Positions 45,942 through 53,696 of a stretch of 64,000 nt of DNA are shown here, piece by piece. Position 1 is the stretch's first letter, and each line of letters begins with the position of its first letter. Location of the stretch: positions 1,481,317-1,545,316 of the forward strand of contig CP067345.1 of NCBI GenBank assembly GCA_020641055.1. Reading direction: 5' to 3'. Under the pieces are notes generated by a model. It did no database searches. It was given only the letters and a program-made list of their open reading frames with translations, and had not been told where the DNA came from. Made by a program: the position numbers and the translations under genes. This stretch comes from Clostridioides sp. ES-S-0010-02 (GTDB taxonomy: Bacteria; Bacillota; Clostridia; Peptostreptococcales; Peptostreptococcaceae).

Positions 45942-46010
45942 GTTGATTAAATTGGTAAATCTAGTCAGTATTATGTTTTTTAAATCATATTAGAAAGAAG
46001 GCAAATACAA

Positions 46011-47588
46011 ATGGATATTATTAAAAATATACAAAGCTATTGTGTAGAATTTAGAAATTTATTTGGGTTAAAAGATAATATATCAAGTCAGGTTTTATTA
46101 AGTATTGCAAAAGATAGTACATATGCACATAATCTGCATACATGTAGAAATGTTCAAAGTTTTCTTGAATATCTTATAAAGAATCCAGCTTTAGATTATA
46201 CAGATGAAGAAGTTGAAAAAGAATTTTTAGATAGCACATTATTTTCTAAACTTGATAACATAATTAAAGAATCTAAAATAAGTTTTGTATATGAAGATAA
46301 TAAAAAAGATTATGAAGATAAGTATGGTTCTTATATAGAGGAAGAAAAGAAAAAAAATCCTGAAGCTAAATCATGTAAACCATGTGCTGAAATTAAAGCA
46401 AATGATTTTAGAGAAGTGTACTTAGATTCAAATGGAACAACTTATATTCGTGATGAGATAGTTAAATTACTTAAAGATTATTATGATGGGGTTTATGGCT
46501 ATGCTAATCCAAGTAGTTCAACAGTACAAGGACATTATACTTTCGATATTATAAATAGTTCCAGAAAGACAATAGCAGACTGTTTAATGGTTGATACAGA
46601 GGAAATATATCTTACAGGCTCAGGTTCTGAATCAAATAATTTGGCTATAAAAGGGATAGCGTTTAAGTATTTGGATAAAAAAGGTCATATTATAACCACT
46701 AAGATTGAGCATCCATCAGTACTTAGAACTATGGAATATCTTGAAACACTTGGATTTTTGGTAACCTATATAGATGTAGATAAATTGGGAAGGATATCAC
46801 CAGAAGATATAAAAAATTCTATAAAGGAAAATACAATACTTGTATCAGTAATGGCTGCAAATAATGAAATAGGTACAATAAATCCTATTAAGGAGATAGG
46901 AGATATATGTAGAGGTTATAATATACCTTTCATGGTGGATGCAATACAAGCTTTTGGTAAAATACCTTTAAAACCTAAGGAGTGGGGAATTTCACTTCTT
47001 ACATTTTCAGGACATAAAATATATGCTCCAAAAGGCATTGGTGGAATATATGTAGAAAATGGATTAAGCTTAGTTCCAATAATACATGGTGGAGGACAAG
47101 AATATGGACTTAGAGCTGGTACAGAAAATGTAGGTCATATAATGGCTTTAGGAATGGCAACTAAACTTGCTTACAATGAAATGAATGATGAATCAAATAG
47201 ACTTTTAGAATTACGAAAGTTTTTCTTAGAAGAGATTGAAAAAATTGAACCAGATTATATTGTGAATGGGTCTCTTGAAAATCGACTTCCAAATAATTTA
47301 AATATAGGCTTTCCGCTTCTTGATAGTCATGCGATTATAAGAAGTTTAAATAATATAGGTATAAGTGTTTCTCCTGGGTCTGCATGCAGTTCAAAAAGGA
47401 TAAAAACTTCTCATGTACTTGAAGCAATAGGAGCAAACACAAAACACTATGCTTCAATACGTTTTAGTTTTGGTCTTAATACAAGTAAAGAAGACTTAGA
47501 GTATCTATTTAAATATCTTAAACAAATTATTTATATATTAAAATCGAACAACGAAGAAGTGGCAAGAGAAATATTATTAGAAAATTAA
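46011..47588 (+). CDS. Cysteine desulfurase-like class V aminotransferase with extra N-terminal domain
   Basis: 525 aa. Residues about 137-520 are a NifS/IscS-type PLP enzyme: YLDSNGTTYI, the substrate region GSGSESNNLAIKG, ANNEIGTINPI, PLP lysine K336 in TFSGHKIYAPKG, and persulfide cysteine C459 in SPGSACSSKRIKTSHVL. All catalytic residues are intact. The first 136 residues are extra compared with ordinary desulfurases (about 390-400 aa) and contain SCKPCAE. The enzyme should take sulfur from cysteine; its acceptor is unknown. It follows tcA by 69 bp on the same strand and precedes the Cys-rich Hint gene by 21 bp, so it belongs to the toxin operon by position. Confidence 0.85.
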   Translation: MDIIKNIQSYCVEFRNLFGLKDNISSQVLLSIAKDSTYAHNLHTCRNVQSFLEYLIKNPALDYTDEEVEKEFLDSTLFSKLDNIIKESKISFVYEDNKKDYEDKYGSYIEEEKKKNPEAKSCKPCAEIKANDFREVYLDSNGTTYIRDEIVKLLKDYYDGVYGYANPSSSTVQGHYTFDIINSSRKTIADCLMVDTEEIYLTGSGSESNNLAIKGIAFKYLDKKGHIITTKIEHPSVLRTMEYLETLGFLVTYIDVDKLGRISPEDIKNSIKENTILVSVMAANNEIGTINPIKEIGDICRGYNIPFMVDAIQAFGKIPLKPKEWGISLLTFSGHKIYAPKGIGGIYVENGLSLVPIIHGGGQEYGLRAGTENVGHIMALGMATKLAYNEMNDESNRLLELRKFFLEEIEKIEPDYIVNGSLENRLPNNLNIGFPLLDSHAIIRSLNNIGISVSPGSACSSKRIKTSHVLEAIGANTKHYASIRFSFGLNTSKEDLEYLFKYLKQIIYILKSNNEEVAREILLEN

Positions 47589-47609
47589 AATAATGAGGAG
47601 TGTTTTACT

Positions 47610-49463
47610 ATGGGCTATGATTATAATGAATGTAAAAGACGTTTGGAGCAAAAAAAGTTAAAGGCTTGTTTAGAAATGCATTGTATGGATTTTTCTACTT
47701 CAAAGGCATATCATGATTCATGTGGAGACCAAGGAATATATCAAGCAGTACATGTGGTAATGTGTAGGAATAGTAAGACAGGAGAAACACTTCCATCTTC
47801 TACAGAACATTTAATTGATGACTGTATAGCTAAACGTATGGAGAATAAAGACTGGAATTTAGAAGATTGTTGTTGCTGCTGTTCATGCTTTGCAGATGGT
47901 ACTTTCATTGCAATACCAGATGGAGAAGTAGAAGTACAAAATATTAAAAATGGTGATGAGGTATTGGGAGGCTCTATAAAAAAGGCTGGAGAAAAAATAA
48001 ATCTTGCATGGGAGCCTGTAAAAGTACAATTTAGTACAGGGACAGAAAGTGGAGAACAACCATCAATGGTATACATTGTATATCGTTCTTTAGATGAAGA
48101 AAGTTCAGATGAGTTAGAAAAGAAAATAAAAAATGGTAAGAGCGAATTAATCGTAACTGCAGACCACGTATTTTTACTTGCTAATGGAAAATTTACTGTG
48201 GCAGGTAAATTGAAACCTGGAGACATGTTAATTGACAAAGATGGAAATGAAGTACCTGTTTTAACTGCAAGTTTAGGTCATTATACTGGTGGAGTTCATC
48301 ATATAACAACTGATATTAATTTTGAGGGAAGTGCTGACAAACATTTAGTTATTGCAGGTGGAGTAGTTTGTGGGGATTATACACTTCAACTTCACTTTGA
48401 AGATTTAGAGGATAATCTAAAAGTGGAAAACTACAATGAATTACCTATTATAGGAAGTGAAGAACATATGAAAGCATGTAAACATCTTGTGAAAGAAAGA
48501 GGTGTGTTACTTTTCCATAAAGAGGACAACACAGAGGTGGCCATTAATAAAAAATTCTCACCATATAAATTTGGATATAAAGGAACTATAACATCTGCAC
48601 ATACCCTATTTACAAGAGAACAAGCAAATGATATATTCCAAAATGGCACACAATTTCCAATACATATGACATTGGGCTTAAATGCAATCCAATATTTAAT
48701 AAAACTATTTAAAGGATTTTATCCAGATATAAATATACATTTAGAATGGGATAGAATAGAACCAAATGTATATGCATTTGAAGAATATGGAGTAAAGACT
48801 GTCCTAGTATCTGGTGGATTAGTTAGAATGGAAAACTTAGATGTTGAGGGTCTTGCTATGGCAATTGGTCATGGGATAGGTCGTTTCTATGGAGGAGTAC
48901 CACAAAATAGTGATAAAATGTCAGGGACAGGACCATCAGATTATTATTCGTTTGGTGTTGTAAGTAGAAAAATATGGTTTGGTGACCAATGGATGACTTT
49001 AACTCTTAGAGGATATGAGCAATTGGGAGATTTATGTAGATTAATATCAGATGAAAATGCTACAGGAAATGAATATAATGTTTGTGAAGAACCATCTATA
49101 AAATGTAGATTGAGCGCAATGGCTTCTGGTATACAAGGAGGAAGTTTACCAGTTTGTGCAGGTGGTGTAGAAAAGCCAAAATTAAAACTTGAAGCAGTTG
49201 ATAATAATAATGATGGAATTTCTCTTACTTTTAATATGACACTTGATAAGGTATTAGCAGAAGATGAATTGAACTACTTGATAGCCCCAGTAGTTCAAGT
49301 AGAAGATATTATAGTAGATTCTAAAAGAGATTTTATAGTGAATATAAAGGCTAAATTTGAATCTGGAAAAGAGTATACTATAAGTGTTAAAAATCTAAAA
49401 TCTATATATAAGACTGACTTAGATTCAAAATATTCTTCTATTGTTTATATATGTAAAGAGTAA
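47610..49463 (+). CDS. Cys-rich Hint-domain protein with degenerate metallopeptidase-like region
   Basis: 617 aa, no close family recognised as a whole. Residues 1-92 hold 11 cysteines, ending in five consecutive Cys (87-91), then Ser and C93. A Hint (hedgehog/intein) domain follows (about 93-265): C93-FADGTFIAIPDGEVEVQ, GDEVLG, TADHVFLL (H186), KLKPGDMLI and a final HLVIAGGVVCGD. The intein-type terminal His-Asn is absent, so hedgehog-like cleavage is more likely than splicing. Residues about 300-500 contain VEGLAMAIGHGIGRFYGG, resembling an HExxH helix with Glu replaced by Gly and the second His by Arg. The last about 90 residues look like a beta/Ig-like domain. Start ATG with GAGGAG. Role in toxin maturation or release is inferred from position only. 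Confidence 0.78.
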   Translation: MGYDYNECKRRLEQKKLKACLEMHCMDFSTSKAYHDSCGDQGIYQAVHVVMCRNSKTGETLPSSTEHLIDDCIAKRMENKDWNLEDCCCCCSCFADGTFIAIPDGEVEVQNIKNGDEVLGGSIKKAGEKINLAWEPVKVQFSTGTESGEQPSMVYIVYRSLDEESSDELEKKIKNGKSELIVTADHVFLLANGKFTVAGKLKPGDMLIDKDGNEVPVLTASLGHYTGGVHHITTDINFEGSADKHLVIAGGVVCGDYTLQLHFEDLEDNLKVENYNELPIIGSEEHMKACKHLVKERGVLLFHKEDNTEVAINKKFSPYKFGYKGTITSAHTLFTREQANDIFQNGTQFPIHMTLGLNAIQYLIKLFKGFYPDINIHLEWDRIEPNVYAFEEYGVKTVLVSGGLVRMENLDVEGLAMAIGHGIGRFYGGVPQNSDKMSGTGPSDYYSFGVVSRKIWFGDQWMTLTLRGYEQLGDLCRLISDENATGNEYNVCEEPSIKCRLSAMASGIQGGSLPVCAGGVEKPKLKLEAVDNNNDGISLTFNMTLDKVLAEDELNYLIAPVVQVEDIIVDSKRDFIVNIKAKFESGKEYTISVKNLKSIYKTDLDSKYSSIVYICKE

Positions 49464-49547
49464 ATTGTATAAATATTAATTACATTAACATGCTATAAGA
49501 TAGACAAAAAATAAAACTGAATATAAATAATTTTCTGAAAAAAATGC

Positions 49548-49576
49548 TTGTCCCTACATATCTAATATGCTATAAT
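49548..49576 (+). promoter_or_regulatory. Promoter downstream of the toxin operon
   Basis: TTGTCC (49548-49553), exactly 17 bp, TATAAT (49571-49576). One of the cleanest promoters in the window; it drives the short ORF at 49607. Confidence 0.65.
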
Positions 49577-49606
49577 ATAATCAAATAAGAGAAAGGGGTG
49601 ATTCCA

Positions 49607-49723
49607 GTGGGAACGGATGTGGCACAGCCAAATGATGAAGAAAACTCAATTATAATCTATGAAATAAAGTTAGATGTTTTTAGTGCTATATTAAGTACTG
49701 GAAAAACTCAAAAGCTGGGATAA
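49607..49723 (+). CDS. Short ORF of 38 codons, unknown; possible peptide or gene remnant
   Basis: GTG start with an excellent GAAAGGGGTGATT ribosome site and a good promoter 31 bp upstream. The peptide begins MGTDVAQPNDEENS and ends TGKTQKLG. No membrane helix or signal peptide. I do not recognise it. Reading on past the stop gives only short frames, so it may be the surviving 5' end of a decayed gene, or the coding part of a longer regulatory transcript ending at the terminator near 50265. Confidence 0.45.
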   Translation: MGTDVAQPNDEENSIIIYEIKLDVFSAILSTGKTQKLG

Positions 49724-49893
49724 TTATTGGAATTGCCTAGACTTAAAATTTTGGTAGTAAAATAGTCATATTGTATAGCCAAAGCATCTAAGTTTTAAAG
49801 TTATTTGTAAGAATTAAAACTTTTACAAATTGCATATTTGCTTATAATTTAGTTAGAAAAATTTACGTAAAAAATTGCTTTTGATATGTGCAT

Positions 49894-49993
49894 ATGTAAA
49901 GAAATATGTATATATGATTAGGTAATAGGCTAGATATGTATGTAAAGAAATATGTATTTAGTAAAATATATGTATATGTAAAGAAATATATAT
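49894..49993 (+). repeat. Triple direct repeat ATGTAAAGAAATATGTAT
   Basis: Copies at 49894-49911, 49940-49957 and 49976-49993 (the last with one mismatch), at irregular spacing of 46 and 36 bp. A shortened relative (ATGTAAAATATGTATA) lies at 29901-29916, on the other side of the toxin locus. The surrounding 49724-50221 is AT-rich and without a supported gene. Confidence 0.55.
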
Positions 49994-50221
49994 ATTATGT
50001 GTATAAGATTTTTAGTATAGATTGGTGAATAATAAAAGCAACTTATTATGTTATGGAAAACTAATTTATGTTTGTAAAAAATATATTTAAGATTTGGTTG
50101 ATATATAGTTGCAAAAATATTGTTTAGTATGAAAAAATAAGTCGAGATAAAAGTTTAAAATAATTGATTTAAATATAGTTTGTTTTGACATCTAATAAAT
50201 TGAAATAATTTATAAAAATAG

Positions 50222-50265
50222 ACATCTTCTCATAGTGAAAATATACTATGGGAAGGTGTTTTTGT
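50222..50265 (+). terminator. Terminator closing the 49.6-50.2 kb transcript
   Basis: ACATCTTCTCATAGT pairs with ACTATGGGAAGGTGT (two G-U pairs), followed by TTTTTGTTTTG. Confidence 0.7.
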
Positions 50266-50373
50266 TTTGTATTAAAGATATTATTAAAGATTTGCATGGT
50301 TTTACATTTTAATATAATATAGACATGATAATATATATATATTAATAAAATTTAAAAGAGAAAGGTGAGAAAG

Positions 50374-51309
50374 ATGTATTATATAGGTGTAGACATTGGA
50401 GGAACAGGCATACAAGCAGGTGTGGTTGATAATCAAGGAAAGATACTTTTTAGAACAGAATGTAAAACTGTGGTTGAAAAGGGATTTGAAGGAATACTAG
50501 ATGATATAAAAATAATGATTGATAAATTGTTAGAAGAAAACAATCTAAAGATGAAAGAGATAAAGTCTATTGGATTTGGAGTACCTGGGTTTATAAATAA
50601 AAAAGGTTTAGTAACTTGTGTAAACTTAAAATGGGATGGAGAAAGTTTTGAGAATGAACTAAAAAGAAGGTTTCCAAATGTTGAAATTCATGGAGAAAAT
50701 GATGCAACAGTAGCAGCACTTGGAGAATCAAAGTTTGGAAGTATGAAAGGTGCAGATGTTGGAGTTTTATATACTTTAGGAACTGGAGTAGGTGGAGGAA
50801 TAGTAATTAATCAAAAAGTTTTTTCTGGAGCCCATGGATTAGGCTCAGAAATAGGGCATCAAGTAATAGGAGAAAACTATTTTGATTGCAATTGTGGAAA
50901 TAATGGTTGTGTGGAAACTTTTTGTTCAGCAACTGCCATTATAAAATATTCTCAAAAACTTATACAAGAAGGTAGAAAAAGTATGATTTTAGATTTAGCA
51001 GAAGGAGATTTGAAAAAAATAAATGCAAAGATGGTGTTTGATGCACATAGAGAAAACGACACAGTTGCAATTGAAGTAATAACTAGATTTAAAACTTATT
51101 TAGCAAAAACATTTGCAAATACAATAAATACATTAGACCCAGAAGTGATATCAATTGGTGGAGGAGTTTCTAAAGCAAGTGATATAATACTTGATGGGAT
51201 TGAAGAATTGGTAAGAAAGTTTGTTTTATACAAAAAAGAAGATATAGCAAAAATTGTATGTGCAACCCTAGGTTCAGATGCAGGAATTATAGGAGCAGCT
51301 TTTTTATAA
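50374..51309 (+). CDS. ROK family sugar kinase (glucokinase-like)
   Basis: 311 aa from ATG 50374, eight bases after AAAGG; an in-frame GTG at 50365 overlaps that site and is unlikely. Phosphate-binding GVDIGGTGIQAGVVD, the catalytic region ENDATVAALGE, YTLGTGVGGGIVI and the ROK zinc motif CNCGNNGCVET (with upstream His in EIGHQV) are all present. It phosphorylates glucose or a related hexose with ATP. Followed 34 bp later by an MFS transporter on the same strand. Not a ROK repressor: no N-terminal helix-turn-helix. Confidence 0.9.
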   Translation: MYYIGVDIGGTGIQAGVVDNQGKILFRTECKTVVEKGFEGILDDIKIMIDKLLEENNLKMKEIKSIGFGVPGFINKKGLVTCVNLKWDGESFENELKRRFPNVEIHGENDATVAALGESKFGSMKGADVGVLYTLGTGVGGGIVINQKVFSGAHGLGSEIGHQVIGENYFDCNCGNNGCVETFCSATAIIKYSQKLIQEGRKSMILDLAEGDLKKINAKMVFDAHRENDTVAIEVITRFKTYLAKTFANTINTLDPEVISIGGGVSKASDIILDGIEELVRKFVLYKKEDIAKIVCATLGSDAGIIGAAFL

Positions 51310-51343
51310 GATAAATGAATCAAAAATATTGGGGGCATGATAT

Positions 51344-52717
51344 ATGAGTAAGATAAATGCTAAAAGAACTCTTTTTTTAGTGGCTATAGGCTCAGGAACT
51401 ATGCTGAATCCTCTTAATTCATCTATGATTTCACTTGCATTACATAGTATACAAAACGATTTTAATATTAGTTTTACAACTGTGTCTTGGATGGTTTCAG
51501 CCTTTTATTTAGCTAGTGCTATTGCACAGCCAGTTTCAGGAAAGATTGGAGATTTAATAGGTAGAAAAGTTTTATTTTTAAGTGGTTTAATACTCGTAAG
51601 TTTTTCAGCATTTATGGTACCATTTACTCAATCATTCTTTATATTGATTTTTATAAGAGTAATTCAAGCTATTGGAACAAGTACATTGTATCCATCTGGA
51701 GTTGCTCTTATACAAAATAATATAAAGGAAAGACAATCTTCTGCATTAGCAGTTTTAACTATTTTTGCTTCAACTACAGCAGGATTAGGTCCAACTTTAG
51801 GCGGAGTATTGCTTGATTTAGGTGGATGGCATGCTATATTTCTTGTAAATATACCAATTGTTATGGTTGCCATTTGTCTAGGATATTTTTTATTTCCAAA
51901 AGAAATAAAAGAGAAAAAAAGTATAAAAGAGACTTTTAAGAATGTTTTATCAAGATTAGATGTTGTTGGTATAGTTTTATTTTCAATTGCAATGATTTTT
52001 ATATTACTATTCTTATTATCAGTTAAGGAGTCTTTTAATTTAGAGCAATTTGTATTAGGATTAATTTTGATGTGCATTTTTATTTGGCATGAACTGAGAA
52101 CGAGATTACCCTTTATAGATATTAAACTTTTTATGAGTAATCCTAAGTTATCAAAGGTATATTTACAGTTTATTATATTAAACTTCTTCAATTATATCTT
52201 ATTTTTTGGTCTTCCAAGTTATTTTCAAGATGCACTACATTACAGTGCTAGGTCAACTGGTCTATTTATGTTGTTCATGTCTGGTATAGGAATTTTCATA
52301 TCTCCATTGACTGGAAAATGGATAGACAAATCTGGAACTAGAGTACCTCTTATAGTGTCATCAATTTTTATGTTGATTAGTGCAATACTTCTTTCATTAA
52401 TCTTTATTCAAATACCAGTAATAGGTAAGGGGATAATTTTATCATTAGCAGGTGTTAGTTATGGAGTTGGTAATGTAGCATTACAATCTTCAATGTTTAA
52501 AGAAAGTCCTCCTGAGAGCATAGGTACAGCCTCTGGTCTATTTCAAACTAGTCGTTATTTAGGTTCAATTTTTGCTACTGTACTACTTGGAATGGTATTT
52601 GAAGCAACTATAACATCAAGTCAATTTAAAATTTTAGGATATGTTATGGTGATTTTAGGTACAATAAGTTTTTTGCTAAACTTTGTTTTTACAAAACAAT
52701 TAAAGCAAGCGAAATAA
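51344..52717 (+). CDS. MFS transporter, DHA2 (EmrB/QacA-like) family
   Basis: 457 aa with 12-14 membrane helices. Helices 1-2 hold NPLNSSMISLALHSIQ, the DHA motif D1 region, and GKIGDLIGRKVLFL is the MFS loop 2-3 motif A. A drug/H+ antiporter-type antiport motif occurs in GLGPTLGGVLLDLGGWHAIF. Such pumps export hydrophobic drugs or metabolites. It lies 34 bp downstream of the ROK kinase, which may reflect shared transcription rather than sugar export. Substrate unknown. Confidence 0.88.
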   Translation: MSKINAKRTLFLVAIGSGTMLNPLNSSMISLALHSIQNDFNISFTTVSWMVSAFYLASAIAQPVSGKIGDLIGRKVLFLSGLILVSFSAFMVPFTQSFFILIFIRVIQAIGTSTLYPSGVALIQNNIKERQSSALAVLTIFASTTAGLGPTLGGVLLDLGGWHAIFLVNIPIVMVAICLGYFLFPKEIKEKKSIKETFKNVLSRLDVVGIVLFSIAMIFILLFLLSVKESFNLEQFVLGLILMCIFIWHELRTRLPFIDIKLFMSNPKLSKVYLQFIILNFFNYILFFGLPSYFQDALHYSARSTGLFMLFMSGIGIFISPLTGKWIDKSGTRVPLIVSSIFMLISAILLSLIFIQIPVIGKGIILSLAGVSYGVGNVALQSSMFKESPPESIGTASGLFQTSRYLGSIFATVLLGMVFEATITSSQFKILGYVMVILGTISFLLNFVFTKQLKQAK

Positions 52718-52857
52718 TGTATTAAAGAAATAATAGATTCAATAAGATTAAAGATATTATTTATAAAAAAGGATATCTTATCAAATATTTACAAGTTTAA
52801 AGGAGAGAATATTTGATAAATAACATTTGATAAAGTATATAGTATTTTAACTTAAAA

Positions 52858-52891
52858 TCAAGCAGAAATGTGAGTTAGCATTTCTGCTTGA
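52858..52891. terminator. Bidirectional terminator between convergent genes
   Basis: TCAAGCAGAAATG pairs with CATTTCTGCTTGA around an 8-base loop, with T-runs on both sides. It serves the MFS gene on the plus strand and the PucR-type gene on the minus strand. Confidence 0.82.
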
Positions 52892-52899
52892 TTTAGCAG

Positions 52900-53667
52900 T
52901 TAATTTTTTTTATATAGAAAATAAGATTTTACACTTAGATAAAAAATCATTGCATTTTCAAAGTTTTTTAAATCAAGGTTGAGTATTTCATTAATTTTTT
53001 CCAACCTATATACCAGTGTATTTCTATGTAAAAACATATCACTAGATGTTTTAGAGATGTTTAAGTCATTATTTATAAATTTTATTCCTGTAGATAGAAG
53101 TTCTTCATCAATAGATTTTATTTTATTGAAGTCTATCAGTCTATTAAGTACATCGTCTTTGTTAATTAAGTCTAAAGTTTTATACCTAATAAGGTCAAAT
53201 AAATTTAAAAATTTATCCTTAGCATTATCTTTTACAATATAAGATAGTAAATTAGAGCATAACTGCAATCTAAAATTAAAATCAGATTTGTTATCTAACT
53301 CACCAAGATAGAAAATATAAGTACTTTGATAAGTTTCAGTTTCAATTATATTTTGTGTAGTTACATTAATGTCTAAGTTATACTTAGAGTTTACTACAAA
53401 AAAACTACTATGTTGAATTGTATTTATATCATCATATAAGTTATAAAAAATACCTTTTAGATATTCAAAATCTATATGTGGCTGATAAATTAAATAAAAG
53501 TGACCATTTAGATTATCTAAGTTATTTTCATCTAAAAAATCAATAACATAAACAGTATCATTAAAAGTAACTAAATGACTATTGGCATCTAAACTTTGAT
53601 TTTTATAAGGGTAAATATTTATTTTTTTATTGAGTTGTTTTTCAAAAAAACTTTTCAAGTCTTCCAT
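52900..53667 (-). CDS. PucR/CdaR-type helix-turn-helix regulator
   Basis: 255 aa. The C-terminal 60 residues are the PucR-type HTH (SSDMFLHRNTLVYRLEKINE, then FENAMIFYLSVKSY). The N-terminal part has no recognised sensor domain and looks alpha/beta. This family activates sugar-diacid, purine and related catabolic genes. It lies 29 bp downstream of a sugar-type ABC ATPase on the same strand, so it is probably cotranscribed and may sense sugar supply; this is inference. Confidence 0.8.
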   Translation of the reverse strand: MEDLKSFFEKQLNKKINIYPYKNQSLDANSHLVTFNDTVYVIDFLDENNLDNLNGHFYLIYQPHIDFEYLKGIFYNLYDDINTIQHSSFFVVNSKYNLDINVTTQNIIETETYQSTYIFYLGELDNKSDFNFRLQLCSNLLSYIVKDNAKDKFLNLFDLIRYKTLDLINKDDVLNRLIDFNKIKSIDEELLSTGIKFINNDLNISKTSSDMFLHRNTLVYRLEKINEILNLDLKNFENAMIFYLSVKSYFLYKKN

Positions 53668-53696
53668 AAAGTCTCCTTAGAAATAAGATTATACTC

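Noticed and set aside
47741-48238. 165-codon open frame antisense to the Hint gene
   Set aside because: No ribosome site, and the sense strand encodes the recognised Hint domain.
30189-49463. Prophage or contractile injection system
   Set aside because: No tail, sheath, baseplate, capsid, holin or integrase gene is present; all four genes are accounted for by Tc and accessory domains.
49894-49993. Possible CRISPR array
   Set aside because: Only three copies, uneven spacing, AT-only low-complexity spacers and no cas genes in the window.
51664-52191. 175-codon antisense frame in the MFS gene
   Set aside because: Shadow of a strongly supported membrane protein; no start signals.
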